A stretch of DNA of 53,410 nucleotides, taken from Prolixibacteraceae bacterium. GTDB taxonomy: Bacteria; Bacteroidota; Bacteroidia; Bacteroidales; Prolixibacteraceae. The stretch covers positions 1 to 53,410 of the forward strand of contig JANXYV010000180.1 of assembly GCA_025355875.1 (NCBI GenBank), read 5' to 3'. This document shows, piece after piece, positions 17,588 to 25,914 of this stretch (position 1 is its first letter; every line of letters starts with the position of its first letter). Position numbers and translations under genes: made by a program. The notes below the pieces were generated by a model, which worked only from the letters and a program-made list of their open reading frames with translations, was not told where the DNA came from and made no database searches.

Positions 17588-17615
17588 AAAACCCGAAGCT
17601 CATGCTCCGGGTTTT
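17588..17615 (-). terminator. Intrinsic terminator downstream of pgk
   Basis: AAAACCCGAAGC at 17588-17599 pairs with GCTCCGGGTTTT at 17604-17615 with one mismatch, loop TCAT. On the minus strand a T-rich tail follows, so it would end pgk transcription before the DUF58 promoter. Confidence 0.8.
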
Positions 17616-17649
17616 CCGTATTTCATTCAAGATTGATAAAAGCAATTCT

Positions 17650-17686
17650 TTCTCCTCACCCTTCGGGGGAGGTTGGGTGGGGGCGG
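17650..17686 (-). repeat. REP-like C/G-rich palindromic repeat, copy 1
   Basis: The minus-strand copy reads CCCCCACCCAACCTCCCCC, GAAG loop, then GGGTGAGGAGAAA. It abuts the pgk stop codon and is related to the elements at 22871, 23043, 53001 and 53086. Confidence 0.6.
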
Positions 17687-17687
17687 T

Positions 17688-18881
17688 TTATTCTCCTCTC
17701 ACTGCTGCAATTCCCGGAAGAACCTGTCCTTCGAGGTATTCGAGCAGCGCGCCACCGGCGGTAGAAATGTACGAAACGCCATCGGCAAAACCGAATTGGT
17801 TGACACACGATACCGAATCACCGCCACCTACGAGCGAGAAAGCTCCTTTCGAAGTTGCTTTAACAATGGCTTCACCAACCGCTTTCGAGCCAACCGCAAA
17901 TTTTTCGAATTCAAAAACGCCAACCGGGCCATTCCACAGAATGGTTCCTGAGTTTTCGATCACTTCTTTAAACATTTTAATGCTGTCAGGACCTGCATCC
18001 AAACCTTGCCATCCTTCAGGAATAGCGTTGGCCTGAACAATCTGGGTATTCGCATCAGGGCTGAAAGCATCGGCAGCCACCACATCGGTAGCCATAAAGA
18101 TTTTTACGCCTTTTTCGGCCGCTTTTTTCTCAATTGCCAAGGCGGTATTCAGGTATTCCAATTCGCAAATTGAATTACCAACTTCGCCGCCGTGAGCTTT
18201 CACAAACGTATAAGTCATACCGCCACCTAAAATCAGGTTGTCCACTTTGTCGAGCAGGTTTTCGATAATGGTAATTTTTGACGAAACTTTGGCTCCACCC
18301 ATGATCGCAGTCAGCGGACGCTGTGGGTTTTTCAATACTTTGTCCAAACTGGCAATTTCGCTTTCGATCAGGTAGCCAAACATTTTGTCGTTCGGGAAGA
18401 ATTTAGCCATTACAGCCGTTGAAGCGTGTGCACGGTGAGCCGTTCCGAATGCGTCGTTGATCCAGCAGTCGCCGTTGGAGGCCAGTTGTTCTGCAAACGA
18501 TTCAGTTCCTTTTTCTTCTTCCGGATGGAAACGAAGGTTTTCAAGCAACAGCACTTCGCCCGGTTTTAAGGCTTTTGCCATGGCCTGAACTTCAGCGCCA
18601 ATGCAATCGGGAGCCATTTTTACCTCGCGGCCTAGCAGTTCGCTCAGATGAGAAACCAGGTGGCACATGGAGTATTTGGGATCAAACCCATTCTTTGGAC
18701 GGCCAAAATGCGACATGATAATCGGCGAACCACCTTCAGCAATTACTTTGTTGATGGTATCGACGGCTGCCCGCATTCGGGTATCGTCGGTAATCACAAA
18801 ATTTTCGTCGAGCGGAACGTTAAAATCCACGCGGATCAGTGCCTTTTTGCCAGCGAAATCATACGATTCAATAGTTTGCAT
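17688..18881 (-). CDS. pgk: Phosphoglycerate kinase
   Basis: Pgk transfers phosphate from 1,3-bisphosphoglycerate to ADP in glycolysis, reversibly. At 397 residues it is full length: N-terminal substrate domain with [10 protein letters not shown] and SHFGRPKNG, basic-patch residues in [12 protein letters not shown], then [23 protein letters not shown] and the C-terminal nucleotide-domain motifs [12 protein letters not shown] and [12 protein letters not shown], ending with [13 protein letters not shown]. It is a single gene with a TATATTTG box upstream, a REP-like element at the stop codon and a terminator beyond. Confidence 0.98.
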   Translation of the reverse strand: MQTIESYDFAGKKALIRVDFNVPLDENFVITDDTRMRAAVDTINKVIAEGGSPIIMSHFGRPKNGFDPKYSMCHLVSHLSELLGREVKMAPDCIGAEVQAMAKALKPGEVLLLENLRFHPEEEKGTESFAEQLASNGDCWINDAFGTAHRAHASTAVMAKFFPNDKMFGYLIESEIASLDKVLKNPQRPLTAIMGGAKVSSKITIIENLLDKVDNLILGGGMTYTFVKAHGGEVGNSICELEYLNTALAIEKKAAEKGVKIFMATDVVAADAFSPDANTQIVQANAIPEGWQGLDAGPDSIKMFKEVIENSGTILWNGPVGVFEFEKFAVGSKAVGEAIVKATSKGAFSLVGGGDSVSCVNQFGFADGVSYISTAGGALLEYLEGQVLPGIAAVRGE

Positions 18882-18914
18882 ATCAATGTTTTTTAGGGAT
18901 TCAAAAATTCACCC

Positions 18915-18922
18915 CAAATATA
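18915..18922 (-). promoter_or_regulatory. Putative -7 promoter box of pgk
   Basis: The minus strand reads TATATTTG, matching TAnnTTTG, 33 bases before the pgk ATG. Confidence 0.55.
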
Positions 18923-19120
18923 AAAAATATATCCGTGCGTTTAATTCAGACCTGATTTGAGTTCCTGAATTTAATGTTGGGGTAAAGTAATTTGAAGTCG
19001 GAAGACCGGAGACGGGAGTAATTTTCAGGAAAAGGAAAGTTAAATAATCAAACTTTTCCTTTTTCCTTTTTTCTCTTTCCTTATTTTTTACTGAGAAAGG
19101 TTTTTCGCTCTTGGAATTGC

Positions 19121-19128
19121 TATTTTTG
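19121..19128 (+). promoter_or_regulatory. Putative -7 promoter box of the delta' subunit gene
   Basis: TATTTTTG lies 21 bases before the ATG at 19150. Just upstream (19028-19070) is an imperfect hairpin of AAAAGGAAAGTT and AACTTTTCCTTTT. Confidence 0.55.
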
Positions 19129-19149
19129 GAACTTCTCAATCGAACCAAT

Positions 19150-20274
19150 ATGTTTTTTAAAGAAGTTATCGGACAAGCTGCCACCAAAGAACGGCTGATT
19201 CAGTCGGTTCACGGAGAACGGGTGAGCCATGCACAATTATTTTCCGGTCCCGAAGGTACCGGGAAACTGGCTCTGGCCATTGCTTATGCGCAGTTTGTAG
19301 CTTGTACCAACCGGCACGAAAATGATTCGTGCGGCGAATGTCCGTCGTGCAAAAAATACCGGAAACTGATCCATCCCGATCTTCATTTTGTATTTCCGGT
19401 GATCAAAACCAAGAAATTCGAAAAACCGGTTTCCGACAATTTCCTGGACGATTGGAGGATGATGGTAAGCCGGAATCCATATTTCAGCGTAGGTCAATGG
19501 TTCGAGGAAATTGGCGTTGAGAATGCACAGGGGATGATTTATGCGCACCAAAGCGAAGATATTATCCGAAAGCTCAATCTAAAATCGTATGAATCGGAAT
19601 ACAAGGTGATGATTATTTGGCTTCCGGAGAGAATGAATATAGCCTGCGCCAATAAATTGCTGAAGATGATCGAGGAACCACCTCGAAAAACACTGTTTAT
19701 CCTGATCACCGAAAACGAAGAAGATATCATCAGCACCATTCGCTCACGTTGCCAGTTGATTACCATTCCGCCCATCGATCCCGATTCCATAAAAAAGGCA
19801 ATTCTGGAACTTCCGGAGGCAGAAGGGAGTGATGTCCGGAATATAGTGCACCTGGCCAAAGGAAATTACGGGAAAGCGATTGAATTGCTTCAGCCCGACG
19901 AACAGACCCAGTATAACCTCGAACGTTTCAAGGAACTGATGCGATACTCCTACGGGCGTAAATTTGCCGACTTGTTTAAATGGGCCGATCAGTTGGCCGT
20001 TATCGGACGCGAAAAGCAAAAAGGCCTGCTGAACTATTTCCTGATGATCCTCCGCGAGAACTTCATTTACAATTTGAAAAATCGTGAACTGACTTTCATG
20101 AACGAACCCGAAGAGGAATTTTCAAAACGCTTTTCACCTTTTATCAACGAGCGGAACATTCAGGAACTGACCGAGGTTTTCGAAACCGCTTTCGCCCATA
20201 TTGGCTCCAATGGCAATCCGAAAATCATTTTTACCGATGTCGCGTTCAAAATCACTAAACTGATCCGGAAATAA
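19150..20274 (+). CDS. holB: DNA polymerase III subunit delta'
   Basis: This clamp-loader subunit helps load the sliding clamp during replication. The chosen start is MFFKEVIGQ, preceded by a promoter box at 19121-19128; 13 open codons upstream look non-coding. The AAA+ domain has GPEGTGKLAL at the P-loop (Leu in place of the usual Ser/Thr, so ATP binding may be lost, as in other delta' subunits). The zinc module is DSCGECPSCKKY with an earlier Cys. The sensor region TIRSRCQLITIPP follows, and a C-terminal helical collar domain ends the protein. It is followed by ricT and gldH, an order I recall from other Bacteroidetes. Confidence 0.9.
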   Translation: MFFKEVIGQAATKERLIQSVHGERVSHAQLFSGPEGTGKLALAIAYAQFVACTNRHENDSCGECPSCKKYRKLIHPDLHFVFPVIKTKKFEKPVSDNFLDDWRMMVSRNPYFSVGQWFEEIGVENAQGMIYAHQSEDIIRKLNLKSYESEYKVMIIWLPERMNIACANKLLKMIEEPPRKTLFILITENEEDIISTIRSRCQLITIPPIDPDSIKKAILELPEAEGSDVRNIVHLAKGNYGKAIELLQPDEQTQYNLERFKELMRYSYGRKFADLFKWADQLAVIGREKQKGLLNYFLMILRENFIYNLKNRELTFMNEPEEEFSKRFSPFINERNIQELTEVFETAFAHIGSNGNPKIIFTDVAFKITKLIRK

Positions 20275-20332
20275 AGTATTCGGTGTTCAGGATCAGTCTT
20301 CAGAAAAGGCTTTTTTTATTGGCTTTAATAAC

Positions 20333-20340
20333 TATTTTTG
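20333..20340 (+). promoter_or_regulatory. Putative -7 promoter box of ricT
   Basis: TATTTTTG lies 75 bases before the ricT ATG at 20416. The leader contains a C/T-rich tract (20376-20405). Confidence 0.5.
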
Positions 20341-20415
20341 CAATTAAGGGATTTAAGGACGGATTGCAAGGAAAGTATATTTCCTTTTTCCTTTTCCTTT
20401 TTCCCTGAAGCCTTT

Positions 20416-21543
20416 ATGGATGATCTGAACCTGGTTGACCGTGGTTGTTGCAGCGGACATGTGGGAAGCTGTTCCAAACTGAATGTATTCGATTGGCTGA
20501 GCGATGTGAATAACGTTGCCAGTCCGACCGATTTGGTTGAGGTTCGCTTCAAAAATACCCGAAAGGATTATTTCAGGAATGTGAATAACCTGAAACTCAA
20601 TCTGGGTGAAATCGTTGCGGTGGAAGCCAGTCCGGGCCACGATATCGGAATAGTCACTCTGACCGGAGATTTGGTCCTGGAACAGATGAAAAAGCACAAG
20701 GTCACGCTCATCAACGGCGAAATCCGCAAAATTTACCGGAAAGCCAAAACAGCCGATATAGATAAGTGGAAGGAAGCCATTGCCCTCGAACATCAAACCA
20801 TGTTGGAGGCACGACAGATTGCCATTCATCTCAATCTGAACATGAAGATTGGCGATGTGGAATATCAGGGCGACCGGACCAAAGCTATCTTTTATTACCT
20901 GGCCGACGACCGCGTTGATTTCAGGCAATTGATCCGGGTTTTGGCCGATACATTCCATATCCGGATTGAAATGAAGCAGATCGGGGCAAGGCAGGAAGCC
21001 GGACGAATTGGCGGAATTGGCCCCTGCGGACGCGAAATCTGCTGCGCTTCGTGGATCAACAATTTTGTTTCGGTGACTACCAATGCTGCGCGATACCAGG
21101 ATATTTCGCTGAACCCTCAAAAACTGGCCGGGCAATGCGGAAAACTGAAATGTTGCCTTAACTTCGAGGTCGACACCTACATTGATGCCCAGAAAGATTT
21201 CCCGCCTACCCATTTTCAGCTCGAATCGGAAAACGGAATTTACCAGTATATGAAAGCCGACATTTTTAGCCGGATTTATTGGTACACCCAGGTTGGCGAT
21301 AAATCAGGCACTTTTATTCCGGTACCGGTCGATCGTGTGAAAGAAATTTTGCAGCAGAACCAGAAAGGGAAAAAAGTTGCCCGTTTGGTTCAGGATTTGG
21401 AACTAAAACCAGCAGCTGAAAAACTCGAATTCGAAGCAGGATCCGACCGCGATACTATCACACGCTTCGATGTTCCCAAAACTCAGGGCGGTAAAAAGCA
21501 TGGAAATAATAACCGCCGGAGAAAATTCAGACCCAAAGCATGA
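20416..21543 (+). CDS. ricT: PSP1/RicT-family protein
   Basis: This 375-residue protein is related to Bacillus YaaT/RicT, which works in an Fe-S-containing complex affecting RNA processing and phosphorelay; its role in Bacteroidetes is unknown. The core PSP1 domain covers about 40-260. Family motifs include the cysteine-rich signatures GGIGPCGREICCASWI and QCGKLKCCLNFE. The N-terminal DRGCCSGHVGSC adds more cysteines, possible Fe-S or metal ligands. A Lys/Arg-rich tail ends it. The ATG at 20416 is preferred to a TTG at 20338, which would translate the pyrimidine tract of the leader. The stop overlaps the gldH start by ATGA. Confidence 0.9.
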   Translation: MDDLNLVDRGCCSGHVGSCSKLNVFDWLSDVNNVASPTDLVEVRFKNTRKDYFRNVNNLKLNLGEIVAVEASPGHDIGIVTLTGDLVLEQMKKHKVTLINGEIRKIYRKAKTADIDKWKEAIALEHQTMLEARQIAIHLNLNMKIGDVEYQGDRTKAIFYYLADDRVDFRQLIRVLADTFHIRIEMKQIGARQEAGRIGGIGPCGREICCASWINNFVSVTTNAARYQDISLNPQKLAGQCGKLKCCLNFEVDTYIDAQKDFPPTHFQLESENGIYQYMKADIFSRIYWYTQVGDKSGTFIPVPVDRVKEILQQNQKGKKVARLVQDLELKPAAEKLEFEAGSDRDTITRFDVPKTQGGKKHGNNNRRRKFRPKA

Positions 21544-22010
21544 GACCAATTTTTATCTATTTCATGGCCATTCTTTTGATCGTAGGTATCACTTCGTGCG
21601 ACCGCAAACGGGTTTTTGAATCGTATAAAGAGCTCGATAAAAAGGGATGGAACAAGGATTCGGTCGTGGTTTTCAATGTTCACCTGACTGACACCGTGAA
21701 AAACCACAATCTTTTCGTCAACATCCGGAACAAAGGAACTTATCCGTACAGCAACATTTATCTTTTTATGAGCATCGGCTCACCCGATGGGAAAATGCAT
21801 ACCGACACGGTTGAGTTTGTCCTGGCTGAACCTTCAGGCCGATGGAAAGGCAGCGGGATTGGCGGTTTGCACGACAACCAGATTCTATACAAAAACAGTG
21901 TCTTTTTTCCGCGAAAAGGAAATTACAGGTTCCTGATCAAACAGGGGATGCGCGACAATGTCCTTCAGGGAATCCGCGATGTGGGAATCCGGATAGAGCG
22001 GGCACAATAG
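21540..22010 (+). CDS. gldH: Gliding motility lipoprotein GldH
   Basis: GldH is a lipoprotein required for gliding in Flavobacterium but kept in many non-gliding Bacteroidetes; its molecular role is unclear. The protein has 156 residues. A signal peptide with lipobox LIVGITSC gives Cys20, followed by DRKRVFESYKELDKKGW, then HLTDTVKNHNLFVNIRN and YPYSNIYLF, as seen in GldH. The C-terminal half has the conserved GRWKGSGIGGLHDNQILY. It overlaps ricT by 4 bases (ATGA), so translation is probably coupled. A polypurine GGAAAAAGGAAA tract follows the stop. Confidence 0.92.
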   Translation: MRPIFIYFMAILLIVGITSCDRKRVFESYKELDKKGWNKDSVVVFNVHLTDTVKNHNLFVNIRNKGTYPYSNIYLFMSIGSPDGKMHTDTVEFVLAEPSGRWKGSGIGGLHDNQILYKNSVFFPRKGNYRFLIKQGMRDNVLQGIRDVGIRIERAQ

Positions 22011-22045
22011 GAAAAAGGAAAGCCATTTGCAACAAATGACAATTG

Positions 22046-22064
22046 AATGACAATCAATGACTTT
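22046..22064. repeat. Intergenic repeat copy A (AATGACAATCAATGACTTT)
   Basis: This 19-base string occurs once more, exactly, in reverse complement at 27131-27149. Related GTCATT/AATGAC strings occur at 17526-17560 and 27190-27220, so it belongs to a dispersed intergenic family. It also supplies the ATG of a 22-codon open frame ending 1 base before trmB. Confidence 0.6.
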
Positions 22065-22126
22065 ACATCCAGTTCCGGAAGCAACGATCCTTCTGTTGGA
22101 GCAGGAAGAAAATAAAAAGCAGTAGA

Positions 22127-22867
22127 GTGGGGAAGAATAAACTATCGAAATTTGCCGAACTGAACACTTACGAACATGTGGTTCAGATTTCCTATAAAAA
22201 ATTATTAGCCGGGGAATTCAGGTACAAAGGAAAATGGGCCGAAGCCTTTTTCGGAAACAGCAATCCGGTGATTCTGGAACTGGGTTGCGGCAAAGGCGAA
22301 TACACCGTAAAACTGGCCAGCCATTTCCCGGAATACAATTTCATTGGGCTCGACATCAAAGGCGCGCGGATGTGGGTTGGCGCTACCCAGGCCATGGAAC
22401 TGGGCCTGAAAAATGTCGGTTTTTTGCGCACCAACATCGAAAACATCCGGCTGTTTTTTGCTGCGAAAGAAGTATCCGAAATCTGGCTCACCTTTCCCGA
22501 TCCGCAGATGAAAAAGACCCGAAAACGGATGACAGCCACCAATTTTATCGAAAGTTACCGCCACATCATGGTTCCCGATGGAATCATCCACCTGAAATCG
22601 GACAGTAATTTTATGTACTGTTATACCGAGGCCATGGTGGCCGAAAACGGTTTTGAAATGATCCGGAAAACCGATGATTTGTACCATTCGGATTTGCTTG
22701 ATGAGGTGCTTTCGACACAGACCTATTACGAGCGTCAGTGGCTCGACCGTGGCCTCAGCATCAAATACCTGGCTTTTAAACTGAGCCATCAAATAGAACT
22801 CCGCGAACCTGACATTGAAATTGAAAAAGATGAGTATCGGAGTTTTGGAAGGCAGGGAAAAGAATAG
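22127..22867 (+). CDS. trmB: tRNA (guanine-N7-)-methyltransferase
   Basis: TrmB makes m7G at position 46 of tRNA variable loops using S-adenosylmethionine. It has 246 residues: the SAM motif [16 protein letters not shown] near 49-64, then [15 protein letters not shown], the catalytic-region motif [18 protein letters not shown], and [14 protein letters not shown]. The GTG start at 22127 is the only good one: the alternatives are inside the methyltransferase fold. A 22-codon open frame (22057-22125) ends one base before the GTG, which might aid translational coupling, though its coding nature is unproven. REP-like elements begin 3 bases after the stop. Confidence 0.95.
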   Translation: MGKNKLSKFAELNTYEHVVQISYKKLLAGEFRYKGKWAEAFFGNSNPVILELGCGKGEYTVKLASHFPEYNFIGLDIKGARMWVGATQAMELGLKNVGFLRTNIENIRLFFAAKEVSEIWLTFPDPQMKKTRKRMTATNFIESYRHIMVPDGIIHLKSDSNFMYCYTEAMVAENGFEMIRKTDDLYHSDLLDEVLSTQTYYERQWLDRGLSIKYLAFKLSHQIELREPDIEIEKDEYRSFGRQGKE

Positions 22868-22870
22868 CAG

Positions 22871-22903
22871 CCCCACTAAATCTCCCCGGAGGGGAGACTT
22901 GAA
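22871..22903 (+). repeat. REP-like C/G-rich palindromic repeat, copy 2
   Basis: CCCCACTAAATCTCCCC, loop GGA or similar, GGGGAGACTTGAA: the central CTCCCC/GGGGAG is palindromic. It lies just after the trmB stop. Confidence 0.6.
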
Positions 22904-22910
22904 GCAGCTT

Positions 22911-22966
22911 CATCCCCAGCCCTTCCCCTGCTTCGACAGGCTCAGCAACCAAGGAAAGGGAGCTTG
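22911..22966 (+). repeat. Composite repeat with a CTTCGACAGGCTCAGCAACC core
   Basis: Outer arms CCCAGCCCTTCCCC (22916-22929) and GGAAAGGGAGCTTGGG (22955 on) are imperfectly complementary, and between them lies the CTTCGACAGGCTCAGCAACC string, itself hairpin-capable. Such strings recur between genes in many bacterial genomes, by my recollection. Confidence 0.45.
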
Positions 22967-23009
22967 GGTAACGAAAATTCTGAAAGTTAAATCATTTAAT
23001 TACGACCTA

Positions 23010-23417
23010 ATGCCAGAGCGTAAAACTAAAAATACCGATTCCTTCTCCCCTCCTTCGGAGGGGTTGGGGGAGGCTTTGGAGGAGGCTTCTTCTTTTTACG
23101 ATAAAGTATACGAAGTGGTACGCCTGATTCCCGCGGGCAAGGTAACCAGCTACGGAGCAATTGCGGCTTTCCTCGGAACGACACAATCGTCGCGAATGGT
23201 AGGATGGGCCATGAACAATGCTCACGTTCAGGAACGATATGTGCCTGCCCATCGGGTGGTGAACCGGAACGGGTTGCTCACCGGGAAACATCATTTTGGC
23301 TCCGGAACCATCATGCAGGAATTGCTGGAGGCCGAAGGAATCACAGTAGTTGATGACCAGATCATCGATTTCGAAAAGCACTTCTGGAATCCTTTGAATG
23401 AACTTGACATGGAATAG
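23010..23417 (+). CDS. Alkyltransferase-like (ATL/MGMT-family) protein
   Basis: This protein of about 135 residues has the DNA-binding domain of O6-alkylguanine-DNA alkyltransferases: FYDKVYEVVRLIPAGKVTSY, then GAIAAFLGTT, MVGWAMNNAH and VPAHRVVNRNGLLTG. The acceptor Cys of the PCHRV motif is Ala (PAHRV), so it cannot accept alkyl groups. ATL proteins instead bind alkylated bases and recruit nucleotide-excision repair. The start MPERKTKNTD is the last in-frame ATG before the domain; earlier codons would translate repeats. Oddly, a REP-like palindrome occupies 23043-23075, coding in frame for about FSPPSEGLGEA between the start and the domain. A TTG inside the repeat (23064) is another possible start. 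Confidence 0.85.
   Translation: MPERKTKNTDSFSPPSEGLGEALEEASSFYDKVYEVVRLIPAGKVTSYGAIAAFLGTTQSSRMVGWAMNNAHVQERYVPAHRVVNRNGLLTGKHHFGSGTIMQELLEAEGITVVDDQIIDFEKHFWNPLNELDME
23043..23075 (-). repeat. REP-like palindromic repeat, copy 3, inside the ATL coding frame
   Basis: The plus strand reads TTCTCCCCTCC, TTCG loop, GGAGGGGTTGGGGGAGG. It matches copies 1 and 5 in the same orientation. Its position within the reading frame of the ATL gene is unusual for this family. Confidence 0.65.
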
Positions 23418-23472
23418 TTTGTTTGTAATGAGCTTGTCATCTGAAGAATTTATGGTCTGGATTGTTGTTTTT

Positions 23473-23519
23473 GTTCCGTGTTGCGAGTTACACGTAACGC
23501 GCAACTCGCAACACGGAAC
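23473..23519. repeat. Perfect 17-bp inverted repeat
   Basis: GTTCCGTGTTGCGAGTT (23473-23489) and its exact complement (23503-23519) flank a 13-base loop. A further partial copy (GGAACTCGCAACCC) follows. It has no T-tract, lies between the ATL gene and mrp, and is probably a repeat element instead of a terminator. Confidence 0.7.
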
Positions 23520-23597
23520 TCGCAACCCGCTACCATTCAAATGCTGGATTTCCAGATGAAAGAATCGCTATAATAATAGATTAAATACATAGAAAAT

Positions 23598-24713
23598 ATG
23601 ACAGAAATACCGCGTAAATTAATCGTTCCCAAAAATATTACCGATGCGCTCCGGACTGTGATTTTCCCTGGAAGCAATCAGGATGTGGTGTCGCTCGACA
23701 TGGCTCAGGAGATCAGGGTCGCCGGGAAGAAAATTACTTTTTCGCTGGTATTCCAGCGATCGGATGATCCAAATATGAAAGCGGTGATTGCTGCTTGCGA
23801 AGATGCCATCGTGACCCAACTTGGACCCGATGTGGAAATCGCAGGCAATATTACCGCGAAATCGATTCACCAGATGGAACGTCCCATTTTACCCGGAGTG
23901 AAAAACCTGATCGCAGTAGCTTCAGGAAAAGGTGGAGTTGGCAAATCGACTGTTGCGGTGAACCTGGCCATTGCTTTGGCTAAAACAGGCGCAAAAGTGG
24001 GTTTGATTGATGCCGACATCTTCGGACCTTCCATTCCTAAAATGTTTGGAGTTGAAGACCAAAAACCTTCCGGAGTCCGTGTGGATGGGAAGGAACGGAT
24101 ACAACCTCTCCGGAAATATGGGGTGAATTTCTTATCTGTCGGATTTTTTGTAGCGACCGAAGATGCAGTGGTCTGGCGCGGCCCGATGGCTTCGAAGGCC
24201 TTGAGCCAGCTGATTACCGACGGAAACTGGGGAACGCTCGATTATTTGCTGTTCGACCTTCCTCCAGGTACGAGCGATATTCACCTGACCCTGGTACAAA
24301 CCGTTCCGGTGACGGGTGCCATCATTGTCACCACTCCACAGGATATTGCCTTGGCCGATGTCATCCGGGGAGTCAATATGTTTAAAGGCAAAGGAGTCGA
24401 TGTGCCGGTATTGGGTCTGGTTGAAAATATGGCCTGGTTCACGCCCGAAGAACTTCCGGAGAACAAATACTACATTTTCGGGCAAAATGGTGGGGTGAAA
24501 CTGGCCGAAAAACTGGGAATACCTTTATTGGGCCAGGTTCCGATTGTTCAGGGAATCCGTGAAGGAGGTGACTCCGGAAATCCGGTGGCTGAGGATGAGC
24601 ATTCGATCATCGGAAAAGGTTTTGCTGAAATTGCCGCCAATGTAATCCGCGAAGTGGATCACCGGAACGAAAGTCTGGATCCAACCAGGAAGGTGAAGGT
24701 TTCCAAAAAATAG
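23598..24713 (+). CDS. Mrp/NBP35-family Fe-S cluster carrier ATPase
   Basis: This 371-residue protein joins an N-terminal MIP18-like (DUF59) domain (about 8-85) to a P-loop ATPase. The deviant Walker A is SGKGGVGKSTVAVNLA near 110, followed by GLIDADIFGPSIPKMFG and the DLPPGTSDIHLTL motif. Mrp/ApbC proteins bind and pass on iron-sulfur clusters. The usual CxxC cluster motif in the C-terminal part is replaced by MAWFTPEELPENKYY, without cysteines, which I recall as normal for Bacteroidetes members. It is monocistronic, ending at a terminator. Confidence 0.9.
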   Translation: MTEIPRKLIVPKNITDALRTVIFPGSNQDVVSLDMAQEIRVAGKKITFSLVFQRSDDPNMKAVIAACEDAIVTQLGPDVEIAGNITAKSIHQMERPILPGVKNLIAVASGKGGVGKSTVAVNLAIALAKTGAKVGLIDADIFGPSIPKMFGVEDQKPSGVRVDGKERIQPLRKYGVNFLSVGFFVATEDAVVWRGPMASKALSQLITDGNWGTLDYLLFDLPPGTSDIHLTLVQTVPVTGAIIVTTPQDIALADVIRGVNMFKGKGVDVPVLGLVENMAWFTPEELPENKYYIFGQNGGVKLAEKLGIPLLGQVPIVQGIREGGDSGNPVAEDEHSIIGKGFAEIAANVIREVDHRNESLDPTRKVKVSKK

Positions 24714-24735
24714 AAATGCCTGGGTTTTTCAATTG

Positions 24736-24778
24736 AGCGGAATGTCTTGCCGGATACGCAGGACGTTCCGCTTTTTTT
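24736..24778 (+). terminator. Intrinsic terminator of mrp
   Basis: AGCGGAA (24736-24742) pairs with TTCCGCT (24766-24772), an inner GTC/GAC extends the stem, and a run of T follows. Confidence 0.85.
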
Positions 24779-24817
24779 GAATCAGGTCTTAAGTCCGGGA
24801 TAGTTGGATAAAATTTT

Positions 24818-24825
24818 TAAATTTG
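24818..24825 (+). promoter_or_regulatory. Putative -7 promoter box of the ROK kinase gene
   Basis: TAAATTTG fits TAnnTTTG, 49 bases before the ATG at 24875. Confidence 0.45.
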
Positions 24826-24874
24826 TTCACTATCGAAACTCAAAGTCAGAACAAATCAGAACATAAATTCAAAC

Positions 24875-25864
24875 ATGAAAAAAGCAGCTATTGGAGTGGA
24901 TATTGGAGGAACAAATACAGCCATAGGAGTGGTTGACGAGTTGGGAAATGTAGTAGTGAAAGACAACATCGCGACACCTTCGCATGGCGATGTCGACCGC
25001 TATATGGACGATTTAACCCTGGCCATCAGAGGACTGATGAATTCGGTAAACCTGATGAATCCGGAAGTTGAAATCATGGGCATCGGAATCGGTGCTCCGA
25101 ACGGAAACTATTATGCCGGAACCATCGAACATGCGGCAAACCTTTCCTTCCGGGGAATTGTACAACTGGTTAAGCTGCTTAAAGTCAGGTTTCCTGAGCT
25201 TCAGGCCATCGCCCTGACCAACGATGCCAACGCGGCAGCCATCGGCGAAATGATATACGGAGGCGCCAAAGGAATGAAAAACTTTGTGATGTTCACGCTC
25301 GGAACCGGCGTTGGAAGCGGTATTGTTGTAAATGGCGACCTCGTGTACGGTTGTGATGGTTTTGCCGGTGAATGCGGCCACACCACGCTTATTCCTGACG
25401 GACGGCTTTGTGGTTGCGGTTCATGGGGTCACATGGAAGCCTATTGTTCGGCTCCCGGAATGAAACGGACCGCATTTGAACTGATGGCCAGGTACAATGC
25501 CAACGACAGTTTGCTGGCAGGAATCCCTTTCAATGAACTCGATTCAAAAATGATTTTCGATGCAGCCGAGAAAGGCGACAAAATTGCTCTGGAGGTATTT
25601 GAAAAGACGGGTCAATGGCTGGGCATGAGTCTGGCCGACACGGCTCATCATTTGAGTCCGGAAGCCATCTTTTTATTTGGCGGTCCGACCGCTGCCGGCG
25701 ACTATATTTTCCGGCCTACCAAAGCCAGCATGGAAGAACATTTGCTGACTTCGTTCAAGAATAAGATCAAAATTCTACCTTCTCAGCTCAAACCCGGCGA
25801 TGCTCCGATCGTGGGTGCAAGTGCCTTGGTTTACAAGGAAATCGAAAAGTCGGATTTGAATTAA
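24875..25864 (+). CDS. ROK family sugar kinase (glucokinase-like)
   Basis: This 329-residue kinase probably phosphorylates glucose or a related sugar with ATP. N-terminal phosphate-binding loop GVDIGGTNTAIGVVD; sugar-site motif LTNDANAAAIGEM; the conserved FTLGTGVGSGIVVNG; and the ROK signature with zinc ligands, AGECGHTTLI then CGCGSWGHMEAYCS. There is no N-terminal HTH, so it is an enzyme and not a ROK repressor. Substrate range cannot be decided from sequence. It seems monocistronic. Confidence 0.92.
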   Translation: MKKAAIGVDIGGTNTAIGVVDELGNVVVKDNIATPSHGDVDRYMDDLTLAIRGLMNSVNLMNPEVEIMGIGIGAPNGNYYAGTIEHAANLSFRGIVQLVKLLKVRFPELQAIALTNDANAAAIGEMIYGGAKGMKNFVMFTLGTGVGSGIVVNGDLVYGCDGFAGECGHTTLIPDGRLCGCGSWGHMEAYCSAPGMKRTAFELMARYNANDSLLAGIPFNELDSKMIFDAAEKGDKIALEVFEKTGQWLGMSLADTAHHLSPEAIFLFGGPTAAGDYIFRPTKASMEEHLLTSFKNKIKILPSQLKPGDAPIVGASALVYKEIEKSDLN

Positions 25865-25914
25865 GGATTTGACAGCTAACAATTTATAAAAATATTTGCT
25901 GAAATTTGAAAAGT

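Noticed and set aside
20338-20415. TTG start adding 26 residues to RicT
   Set aside because: It overlaps the -7 box and translates a pyrimidine tract. The ATG at 20416 fits the family.
20353-21213. Long minus-strand frame (286 codons) over ricT
   Set aside because: It lies opposite a conserved gene with family motifs, so it is a codon-usage shadow.
22815-23009. Upstream extension of the ATL gene to Met 22815
   Set aside because: The added 65 residues overlap trmB and translate REP-like repeats. The domain family starts near 23010.
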